From Bolinopsis microptera (taxonomy: Eukaryota > Ctenophora > Tentaculata > Lobata > Bolinopsidae): a stretch of 64,000 nt of DNA. The position numbers and the translations under genes were made by a program. How positions within the stretch are numbered: position 1 is the stretch's first letter; each line of letters starts with the position of its first letter. Of the stretch, positions 47,001 through 59,000 are shown piece by piece. The stretch spans positions 11,497,453 to 11,561,452 of the forward strand of contig NC_087084.1 in assembly GCF_026151205.1 (NCBI RefSeq), read 5' to 3'. The notes under the pieces were generated by a model, which had not been told where the DNA came from, did not search any database, and saw nothing but the letters and a program-made list of their open reading frames with translations.

Positions 47001-50000
47001 GAGGTGCTTATCTCCTTTTCATTAACCTTAAGCCACTCTGTGCCAAGGCACTATATTAGTATACTAGCTGTAATTTCTCATACTATATAATATTAAGATC
47101 TTAAACATGACTAACCGAGCTTACAACGTGGATTATTCTAGTAGTGAACTGACTGTACAAAAACACAAAAATACAATTTTCATGTAAACATCAGTATGTT
47201 TGTTTGTAAAGTTTACACTGCAAAACACCAACAACCTGTGGTGTACACAAATAGTACATACCTTGACCACAAAGATACAGTCTACTTAGTGGTTACACGT
47301 ACATTACAATACCGCACATGTTATCGCTAAACTTTTTACTTTTTACTGGTATACTTTATAAAGTAAAAACTTATAAATAAGTTTATGTTAGATAATAATA
47401 TTCATCCATTTTGGACATGTCTTGGACGCGTCTTGTTGAGACTTGTTGATGCTATTGTTGATGTTATAACTTTATAAGACTTAATTGATTTTGTCTTTTT
47501 ACATTGTTATCATTGGATTGTAACAACCACTATCGTGCTACAAGACCGTGAATTAATTAGTTATTTGTGATAGGCGTTCAATTGTTCTTTTAATTAATGA
47601 AAGCCCATTCATTAAGCAGTACAAAATCTCTAAGTACATGAGACTTTAATAACACTTAGCAGTGATGCAATTGCCTGACCATCTCCAAAACAAAAGAGCT
47701 AGTATCTCTGTCTCCACCTACAACACACAAGAGCCAGTATCTCTGTCACAACACACAAGAGCCAGTATCTCTGTCACAACACACAAGAGCCAGTATCTCT
47801 GTCTCCACCTACAACACACAAGAGCCAGTATCTCTGTCACAACACACAAGAGCCAGTATCTCTGTCTCCACCTACAACACACAAGAGCCAGTATCTCTGT
47901 CACAACACACAAGAGCCAGTATCTCTGTCTCCACCTACAACACACAAGAGCCAGTATCTCTGTCACAACACACAAGAGCCAGTATCTATGTCTTCACCTA
48001 CAACACACAAGAGCCAGTATCTCTGTCTCCACCTACAACACACAAGAGCCAGTATCTCTGTCACAACAAACAAGAGCCAGTATCTCTGTCTCCACCTACA
48101 ACACACAAGAGCCAGTATCTCTGTCACAACACACAAGAGCCAGTATCTCTGTCTCCACCTACAACACACAAGAGCCAGTATCTCTGTCACAACACACAAG
48201 AGCCAGTATCTCTGTCTCCACCTACAACACACAAGAGCCAGTATCTCTGTCTCCACCTACAACACACAAGAGCCAGTATCTCTGTCACAACACACAAGAG
48301 CCAGTATCTCTGTCACAACACACAAGAGCCAGTATCTCTGTCACAACACACAAGAGCCAGTATCTCTGTCTCCACCTACAACACACAAGAGGCCACTATA
48401 ATATCTACCCGCCAGACCTCACACTGTAACATATCTTACACGCAGTTTTAATATGCATGTAGCAGGTTAATCTTACACACTGGAAGTGCAGGGTGATATT
48501 TGTGCTTTATATTTAGTGTAGAGTGATGAACAGAGGGTGTGTGGGGTCAATATTGTGGTCTTCTGTGAGTGGACGTTACAAGGTCACGTGGGTTTATCAT
48601 AAGGTCACGTGGGGTTATTATGATATCGTGATTGGACAGTTAGGCGACTACAAGACTATTATTTTAGTAGTTGTCTACACGGAGATTGACTGCACACACA
48701 CAGCAAAATACTCTTAAATTACGCACGATCCTGACAAAATGACTTGAGATGAAAATACACACAGAAATAGTCCTGATGTAGTCCAAGAAGTGAAATTATC
48801 AATTACCCTGACGTTGGACCGGAGGATTACTGTCCATTAAAGATGACAACATCCTTCTAATGGTTGGAGTAATTACTTTAATGACGACAGTGTTTTAATG
48901 ACTGTGGTAATTACTTTAATGGCTAAACGTGTGTTTTACAATGCAGTTTACTAATGTAATATGACATAATCTCCTGAGCTGTGCTCCTCTGTTATTACAG
49001 CAAAACATAGACAAACTTTGCCAGTTTGTATAATTTATTTTAATCATGATATTATTAAATATTCATTATTTATTATCATATAGTTTAAGGTTTACTCAAA
49101 CTGTTAAAGTCACGGTACAAAATCTATCTAATATTTCCCTAAATTAGATAATCCAAGCAAGTACACGCTTTGTAAAGTGCACACGTGACGCGATGTACTT
49201 TAACTCCAGCCTGAATATTAAGTTTCTCAAAGCTTTATTTCACAGTATAAAACTATTCTCTAAAAACAGGTAGTGCCCACGTGTTTACCACGTGTTTACC
49301 ACGTGTTCACCTTACATACCAGCAGCAGTACTAGTGTTATTATCCCATGTTCGTTTACAATACAGTGCTTTACAACCTCTGAACAATTGTTACATCAATA
49401 GTCCAATACTCATCCCAGTGTGGGTTGGTTAATGAAGGAACAATACGTTTAAATATAGTACAATAAGATTACTCGAGTAAGTAAATTAATGTACAATGAG
49501 ATTACTGCTAAGTGAATTAATGTACGCATTGTATATTAATTACTACCCTTACTAGTAATTAGTATACAACCTGGATTATAATTAGTGATGTGTTGTGCGA
49601 GGTTTCATGATGAGAGGAAATCTATAGCGACACTCTTATTATAGGTACAGTACAGAACAGGTACTGCAGTGTATACTCATAACATTTACTAATGTATACA
49701 ATACAGCTTTGATATAAGGTCTATACTGTAGGTTTATCAAAGCTTTGCTAAAAGAATTCAATTAAGCTTTGCTATCTAAGTATACAATATTCATGACATC
49801 TATCTAAGGTATACAATACCGGTTTACTATTAAGTTATACTTACATTTATTGAGGATGTACCATGGAAGTCTAGAGTACCCGCAACAAGAAATGCAGCTG
49901 TAAACGACTTGGTAACGGGGTGCATGTGAGCTCTGGGGGCCAGTGGCATCAGAAGACTGGCTATCAGCCTTGGAAATAAGATGAGTTCTTTAGATTCATG

Positions 50001-53000
50001 TCACATCTGCACTGCATCTCCATCACAATGACACAAACACTCTCTCCTTCACTACCCTACCCTACCCTAGCCTAGCCCTACCCCTCCCTCCTTTTACCTG
50101 TTGCGGGTACTCTGGACTGCATGGACATCCTTGAATAGAGGTATTTATATAGTAGTGTTGTGGTATTATACTGTGTACATGTATATATATTCTATCCTAT
50201 ATATATCAATATATTCTATATCTATATTATATACTGTATATTTTATATACAAACTTTTCCTTACCCCCGCCTCCCCTTCCTCTACAAATTGTACTCAAAT
50301 CCCACACCCAACCTGCTATTGACTTACTAAATAACCTCTATATCTCTACATTGGGCCATAGCAGTCCTCCCCGCTCCCTTCCCCTCCCTCCCCTATTTCA
50401 CCAAGCACCAACATCTCTCCAATTCACATCATAAACTTTCATGTAATTAGATCTTGTGTTCCTTTTTTTATTTTATTTTGAAAATGATTTTGTTTAACTT
50501 TACCTCTTTACCTGATATCACTCACCCCTGTCAAAACTGTGTTACTCTCATTATCTTATTTTCAGGCTGTTGGTTGGTTTGATGGTGCCCTGGCCCCCAT
50601 CTCATTATGTGCTCCCTACCATCTATTCTTCATGCAAGACAGAACTCTTACTGAAGATAATTCTCGATCAACGAGATCGAGAAACAACTCCTCTCCCCTG
50701 GATGGAAATGTTATTGACTTTACGAAACCTATCACCATCACAACGCCCGGATGCTATGTGCTTAGCAATCCTGACTCTGGTTGTAGAATCAGTCTCTTTC
50801 AGGATGTGTTTGCAAGCCAACTGTGTGACCAATTTTCCTCTGAAATCGAAAATACTGGCACCCTTAAACAGTACAACTCAATCCATAGGCAGTCTCAGGC
50901 GCCACTTCCAAGACTCTCGTCATGGTTTGGACCCGTAGACTATGCGTTCTCAGGAATCGTAATGAAAGCTAATTCTGTCTCCCAATGTCCTCGCCTTATT
51001 GCAGCATATCAGAACATGGCCGAAAACCTCTTCACACCCAACAACATTGATTGCTCCTCTGACTGCTTTTTGATCAACCAGTATAGGACTGGACGTGATT
51101 CCTGTGGTGAGCACAGTGACAATGAGCCAGAGGTCGACCTCTCAAAACCTGTCGTTACTCTGTCACTTGGCCAACAGCGCTGCATGCTCATCAGAGAGGC
51201 TAAGAACCCTGGAAATGCCATCACAGTCCAACTCGACCAGGGTTCAGTTCTTGTAATGCATGGTACTGATTTCCAAAAGAAGTATACGCACCAAATACCC
51301 AAAGATAATGTGATCACTAATTCACGTACCTCTGTGACCTACAGGACCTGCAGCTCCACTTTCCTAAGAAACCGAAGTGCCCTATCTACACCCCTGAAAG
51401 AGATATCTATCACTCCTATACTTGCCCCCAAGACCCCTGGAGTCTCAGGCTCACCATCGCTACCTCTGCACAACAGACGTAGATCCTCCTTGTCTCTGTC
51501 TAGCTTCTCACAAGTTGACACCAGCTCAGTTGGGTCTCCAGTGGCCAGTAGTTCTCCTTCCATAACCAGCAGCAAAACATCAGTCTCTGATAGTGATACA
51601 TTGCCTCTCAGCATAGAAGCCATGCTTGAAGCCATTGATCTAATGAAAGACAAAACCTGTGAAAAGCGAACTTTCTCGCCATGGCAGCACAAACTCTGGA
51701 ACCCCTCTGGATTGTAAGAAAAGACTGAAGAAAGTTGCGAAAGCATGTCACAAACGCCTGAGCACGCTTCTTGTTGAGCCTCCAGTAGTCTCAGCTGAGC
51801 CCGAATGCGTTACCCATTCCCTCCAAACTTTGGAAAACTCTGTTATTGATCTACAATCCAAAATAAGTCTACAACATAGCACCCTCCAAACACTTGTCTT
51901 ATGTTCTGACAGTAATTCCAATCAAAAAGGTAGTGTCAGCCCCCCTAACCTGTCTAATGAACTCAACACTATGGACAAGAGACTTGAAAAGTTAGAGGAT
52001 ATAATGAGCAGCATAAACGAAAAACAACATGAAACTGCTACCTCCCTTAAAGCCTTCGAAGCAGATGTCACTGCAATTAAGAACAAAGTAGATGACTCTA
52101 AGGCCTGCCTACAGTCTCTCCAGCTTAATGACCGCACCACCCCATCCAGAAAAAAGGCCATCGCCTCATCCTCAAAACCAGAACCACCCAACCCACAGCC
52201 CTAGTAGACAATCGCGAAAACCAAAAAAGGTTCTACTCCTACATGACTCCCAGATGAACAACTTTCTACCTGAGTCATTTTCCTCTGGGTTCAAGGTGGA
52301 AAAAATGAAAGTAGGCTCTTATACTGACATGATAAAAGACCACTGTATGAGAGATGTCATTAAACAGCCAGAGGTCGACTGTTACATTCTCCAGCTTGGA
52401 GTCAATGACTACAGATACAGAACCTGCTCTGTTAATAAAGCGATTGAGGATGCAAAATCAGTCATCGATAAACTCCTCTCGAGCTCCAGTGCAAAGGTTG
52501 TCATCTCCCTACCCACCCCAACCCCTGGATTAATCAGTGATCTTACCAACCAATTTGTCTCAGAAATAACCCAATTTGTCTCAGCTAAAAGAGGGTTAAG
52601 TGACTTTTACCGCCGCCTATATACTGTAAACAATACTGGAAACTTTTCCCGTGCCATCTCTGCTGCTGAGTCATCCCAAGACTCTCCTAACCCGTTGAAG
52701 GAGGACCAACTTCATGTCTCAGAGTATGGTTTGAAAAAACTTTGTTTGAATATTAAACTTGGCCTATACCGTGCCTTTGGTATGAGATCCCATAGAAAGC
52801 AGCCCCCTACAGAGCGTTAGATTAACCCTAAAATTCAAGAAAAAACAAGTATCACGAGATCAAGTCGCTGTGATGTCCTGGAACATCCAGGACAGCACAG
52901 GAGACGGGTCTAACAAATTTGAAAATAGCGAATTTTTGTCAATCCTCAAACAAGCTAACATTCTTTGTCTTCAAGAAACAAAGAAGCAAGTTAAGATTGA

Positions 53001-56000
53001 AGGATACCTCTCTTTTAATAGCAACCGCAAAAATTCACGCTCAGGAGGGGTCTGCATTCTTGCTGAAAATGACCTAAGAAAAGGTGTCTCTAGTGTGCTT
53101 TGTAATGAATCTGATGACATTATTGTTGTTAAACTGGACAAGAACTTTTTTAAACTTGATTTTGACCTATTTTTGGTATGTTATTATATTAGCCCTGCAT
53201 ACTCGTCCTATGTCAAGAAGAATCCAGATTATACTGCTAATACCTTCTCTGCTCTTGACTCTATCTGTATCAGACTACGTCAAAAGGGAGAAGTTATTAT
53301 GTGTGGCGATGCAAATGCAAGAACTGGAAAACTCCCAGACTATATCCTTTCCTGTAATGCACCTGCCATCCATGACATCTATAACGACATTGGACTCGAG
53401 CACGACATAGAAGAACCAAGAAACAATTCTGACCTTACAATATCTGAACCCCACTGCCAACACTTCCTTGACATGGTTATCAATAACCAACTCAAAATTC
53501 TTAATGGTCGTACCCTTGGGGACACCACTGGAAAAATGACCTGTCACAAATACAATGGAAGCAGTGTGGTTGACTATTTTGTAATCACCTCATGGGCAAG
53601 AGATCATGTAAACTCTCTCCAAGTAAAAGAGTTTACATCATACTCTGATCATTGTCCATTAGTCTTGAAACTCACTACATTTGAACCATTTGTCGCAAAC
53701 TTCCAGCTCCCAGACTTTTCTAACTTTCCTTGTGGCTATAAGTGGGACAGCAACACCTCCCATTCACTATTTAAAAAAGCCCTTACCTCGCCCGAAATTA
53801 TCAACAATCTGGAAAGCATTGTGACAAATGAATTTAGCAGTACTCTGGAGGCCGAGGGCAATCACGAACTGAACGATGCAGTCATAAAATGTCTCCACAG
53901 TGCTGCTGATATAGCCTTAAAAGTGAAAAAGCCTCCCAAAAATTCTGCCCGTAAAAAATGGTTCGACCCACAAGTCAACTCCTCGCGGCGGAACCTTAAT
54001 AGGCTAGCAAATCGGCTTGGTAGTAAGCACTGTAACAGTATCCTCAGACTAGAATACTTTAAGCAACGCAACAAGCATAGCAATTTTGTAAACAGTAAGA
54101 AAGTAGCTTTCCTTAAGAAGTTAAATGAAGCTATAGAAGAAGGTCACATACTCGACTGGAAAAAATTTAAACGGCTTAAACAAGAACATGACACTAGCCC
54201 CTTACTTGACAAATTTGATTTAGCTAGCTTCCATGACTTCTTTGCATCCCTTTATAAAAAACCAGACCAGGAGCCAGATCTCACTCACCACAATCACAAA
54301 CATTACCCTGAACCACCAGATCTGGATATCCTAAATAAGCTCATGTCAGAATCTGAAGTGACCTCTGCCATCAAAAATCTCAAAAAAGGTAAAAGTTGCT
54401 CAAACGACTTGATATCCAACGAGATGCTTCAGAGCGTAACTCCGCTTTGTCTCAAAGCCATCCTCAAAAACTTCAACCACTCACTGGTCTCCGGTTACTA
54501 TCCATGGCACACCAGCATCATTACTCCTATTTACAAGTCTGGCAACCCTTTCAGCCCGGACAACTACAGAGCAATAGCTGTTGGTAGCTGTATGGGTAAA
54601 CTGTTTTCTAGCATCTTACTTGAGCGTCTCCTGCACTTCAAAAAGCTCTACTGCCCTGACCCAAAAGAACAACTAGGGTTCTCGAAGGGTGCTCAAACAA
54701 ATGACCACGTTTTTACCCTTAAGACAGTCATTGACAAATATACCAAGGTTAAGAAAGCTCGTCTCTATGCATGCTTTGTTGATCTAAGAAAGGCCTTTGA
54801 CACTGTATGTAGGGACCTCCTTCTGCACAAAATCACATGCCTTGGAATAACTGGAAACTTCTTCAATTGCCTAAGTGATATGTATAGAAACTCAATAGCT
54901 CATATAAAAATCTCCAAACTCTTGTCCCCTAATATTGACATTGGAAAAGGAACAGAGCAGGGACACCCTCTATCACCGGACCTTTTTAAAATCTATATCA
55001 ACGACTTGTCATCTCTCCTGAAATCTGTTGGTGATTATCCTATTCTAGCTGACGTCCTAATATCACATCTGCTCTGGGCTGACGATCTTGTCCTACTTGC
55101 CCTAAGTCCCAAGGCCTTGCAAGACAATATAAACATCCTATTCGACTTCTGTAACTCTATGGGCCTTGAAGTAAACATTAAAAAAACCAAGATTCTCATA
55201 TTCTGCCCTCCTAAAAGAAAACAATCCTATGAAACATTCATTTTGGGAGGCCAGCCCATCCAACACACCGACAAATACTGCTATCTTGGCATTATATTCC
55301 ACAGAAATGGATCTTTTACAGCAGCAAATACTGAACTGAGGGCGAAGGCTCTCCGTGCTCTCTATGGCCTCAAAGGCAATATCGTCAAAGATGCCCTCTC
55401 TCACCGTTCTCTGAACATTCTATTTGACTCTCTAATAAAACCGATACTGCTCTATGGCTGCCAAATCTTATGTCCTCACTCAAAAACCATGAGATACCTC
55501 TCCAAAACAGATAGCAAAGCCAACCCCCAGCATACTCTCAGGTACATCTCACAAGACCACTATGAAAGATTCCACCTTAAGTTTATCAAGTGGTCCTTGT
55601 CTGTCCATTCAAAAGCATCAAATATAGGCTGCTGGGGCGAAAGTGGGCGCCACCCCCTCTTCTTTGAAGCCTGCAAACTTGCAATAGATTTCTATACTCG
55701 CCTTGAAAGCACTGAAAATGAACTTCTCTCCGCTGCATTTCACGAGCAGATTATGCTGGGCCTTCCTTGGTACACCAACATCTCTAATCTTCTCACCAAA
55801 TATAACTTCCCCCACTCATCCTCTTCAAAATCCAAGCTCTCTACCCAAATCAGTCACAACATGAGGGAAGAATTTGTGGATACCTGGAAATCTGCCAAGG
55901 CATCCTCACCTAAATTAGAATTCTACAATCAAATTAAACATGATTTTGAACCAGAAACATACTTAGGAGTGGTTAAGATCCCCGATGCTCGGAAAAGCTT

Positions 56001-59000
56001 AACAAGGTTTCGTATTAGCTGCCACAATCTTTACATTGAGAGGGGCCGTTACGAAACCCCCCTAGTACCAAGAGAACATCGATGGTGCACTTTTTGCTTC
56101 TTCAGCAAGGGGCTTAAGCCTATTGAGGACGAAATTCATGTTCTAACAGACTGTTTACTCTACTCCTCAGTTAGAGAAAAATTTAACTTCCATCCCAAAA
56201 ATATTACTGACCTAGCCGGTTTGCTATCCGATAAAACACTAGACCCTACAAAATTTACTGCCACAGCAAGAGCAATCCATTCAATTCTCTCTGTGAACGA
56301 AAATTTTACAGCCTACTATAAGAGCCCAGATTTCCACTCAAATACTGGCCAATGCATAATGCTATAGGACCTCAAAAATAGTATTATATTAAACATTTCT
56401 ATTTTATCCCTACACATCTGTAAATAACTAGAATTGTGTAACCTTAAATTATTTTGAAGAATTATAACTATTGTGAATTCAATAAAATAATTATCACTTT
56501 TGTATCCTTGTATCCTTGTATCCTTGTATCCTACTCATTAGATTTACTAAAAGTATACACTACAGGTTTGTTAAATGAATAAACGTTATGTTAACGTAAA
56601 TTACTTACATAAAGTTTACTTAATTCATATTGTAAGTAAGGATTACATAAGTTACACAAGTAAGGTTTACTTATCCCTTGAGATTTGAACTCACGAAACT
56701 CAAAGCTGGGAAACTATTATTACTTTCACTTGTCACTGTTATGGTTTACTAATAACAGATAACTTAAGTTATTCTGTTAGGCAGCACTTCTTCGTGTAAG
56801 TGATAGTTCTCGGTGGTTAAATCCTTAGAGAGAGTTATTCCGGATTCCCGTATAGTACCTTAACCCCTCACTAGTCACTATTAGTCGCTTGGTTGCGGCG
56901 GAGTCTAACAAGTGATTAGGTGAGCGGGCGGGCCGCAGCACTCTTGTTGTCGGAACCTATGATCTACAGTTACAACTATCTGTTTGGTCTACTGAGAAAC
57001 CTATTTGGTAGATCCATTGGCACTCAACAACTATGATGACGAAGTATCTTACTGTCCTGCATTGTCAAAGTTCTTTGAAATGATAGTTCAACATGGTTTT
57101 ATTCAGTACCATATAAATAGCAGGGTTGGGAATCATACCATCTTCTTCATGTGATATGTGCATTGTGATTATGCCAATGTCTAATTCTAAAGGCCTTGCA
57201 AGACGTAGTCGCCTAGTCGGTAGTACATTCCAACCATGAGGTACGTTACCTTCACCTAATCCTCTAAAGCCCTAAGTAGTAAGTACCCAAAGTACCCTAA
57301 CTATCTTTTGTACACGAACTTGACACGGTACACAATATAATAGTCCTTATCAACTGTATGTAATTAGACTAATCACCTACATTGGTCGACTAAGTACCTT
57401 GCTTTTGTATAGGAACAAGCTGGACACCAATTCTATCTGACAACACTGTAATCCCCCTGAGTCCCACATCATCACATCAACACAATACCAAATAACAGTG
57501 TGTTAACCACGTGTTCATCACGTGATAAACACGTGCTAATCACGTCTGATGACAGTTAATATAGTGTATCACGATGTAGACTTTGCACATCTACATTTCA
57601 TAGCTTGTACATACTTAATATTTAATCTATCCGCACAATCATACTTTTGTTTCTTTTTTTATATGGACATACTTTTGTTCCTTCACTGTAAACAATGGCA
57701 CGAAAGGCAAAGCGTGACATTTTGTCTGCCGGTACAATCTCGGAAGCTGTTAAAGTTGCGAGTTTTTCCTTCAGAACATTCTAAACACAGTGAACACGTG
57801 ACTAAACACGTGACTCTGTGATGAACTGAGCTGTAACAATGGAGGAGATAAAACAATGGAGCACGGTGCTCTCAAAATGTGAGACATTTTAAAAATAAGC
57901 GCGGCAATATTTGAGGCGTTCAGTGTTCTCGTTTTGAGCTCATCATACTAAGATTAGAGATTGATTAATGAGACAAAAGTATGTCTTGAGGTCGACACAC
58001 GTGCACGTGAATTGTAGATGCATTATACCCATTATATAATGACCAATACTTCGACATGAGTCTGATCATTTCTCCTCAAACTATAATCTACCAGTAGAGC
58101 TGATGAACCAGCAACAAAAGTAGTTGCTTTTTATCTCTTGCTCTCTTCATTCTAGAAGTTAACTGGAGAACAAGATAAACTCTCATTTTGTTGCTGAAAA
58201 TTCGACTCACCGTATTCTTGTGAATTAACAGCGAACTTGGTCGACTGCCAATTAAAGTTACAGAAGTAGCAGTGAATTGTAACAAGTTTCAATATACTTT
58301 TAACTTTACGCCGCTTTTGACACCTTCATGGATTTATATGGGCCTTACAGCGATCTTATAGATATATTTTACTCAGAGATCTCAATTGATGACATAGAAG
58401 TACATTTTTCGATCAATTTAACAAAATGAAAGAATATAAACTAGGTGGTCTCAGCAGTGAGTAGTGAGTAGTCAACCCACGATAACTATGAGATATACAG
58501 TTGTGGTTTACAGTGAGGAATATCTCCCAGGGGATTTGGAACGTGCGGAATGCGGAGAGTTGTGGCAAGGAGGAAACTATTTGCCAAGCTGGATATTTTA
58601 GTAATTTCTGCCAAATACTTGCTGTACTATTAACAGGATTCACAAACATTAAATACAGTAATTAATACTGTATCAATAACTTATTATTTCAATCATTATA
58701 GCTGGAAGTTCAGATTCAGAGCACACGCAAATATAATAATATGTAAATGAGCACTCGAAGTATTCTAACACTACAGCAAGATAAACACACTATTAGAATT
58801 GAAAACTCCTCCTTGTGATAGCTAACCATGACCAAGTGGACTCCAGATAGAGCCTAGCTGGTCAGCCTCTAAAACAGAGCCTGCACGATAGAGCGTGCAT
58901 AAGAGATGTTCACACAGCTAGTTCCAGCAAACTCCTCACTCAAAAGCTCAAAGAGATACCCACACTCCAGCAAACTCCTCACTCCTCACCTACTGCCCCG

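Larger units (their letters stand above)
50539..56530 (+). mobile_element. Near-complete non-LTR retrotransposon (LINE) with AlkB-like, SGNH, endonuclease and RT domains
   Basis: Four consecutive open frames encode AlkB-like dioxygenase, coiled coil, SGNH hydrolase, and EEP endonuclease with reverse transcriptase. The 3' end has AATAAA at 56481 and a microsatellite tail of four TTGTATCC units (about 56500-56530), as in CR1-like groups that end in short tandem repeats. The 5' limit is not certain. It lies between about 50140 and 50632, downstream of a low-complexity pyrimidine and AT tract. No target duplication was recognised. The element is antisense to the adaptor gene and inside its largest intron. 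Confidence 0.9.

Noticed and set aside
47662..48429. 255-codon plus frame and overlapping minus frames
   Set aside because: They are translations of the 28/35-bp minisatellite; the repeat is stop-free in several frames.
49863..49964. Exon of the adaptor gene
   Set aside because: Its two open frames end in phases 1 and 0, whereas the next exon needs phase 2; it also has an inverted copy nearby.
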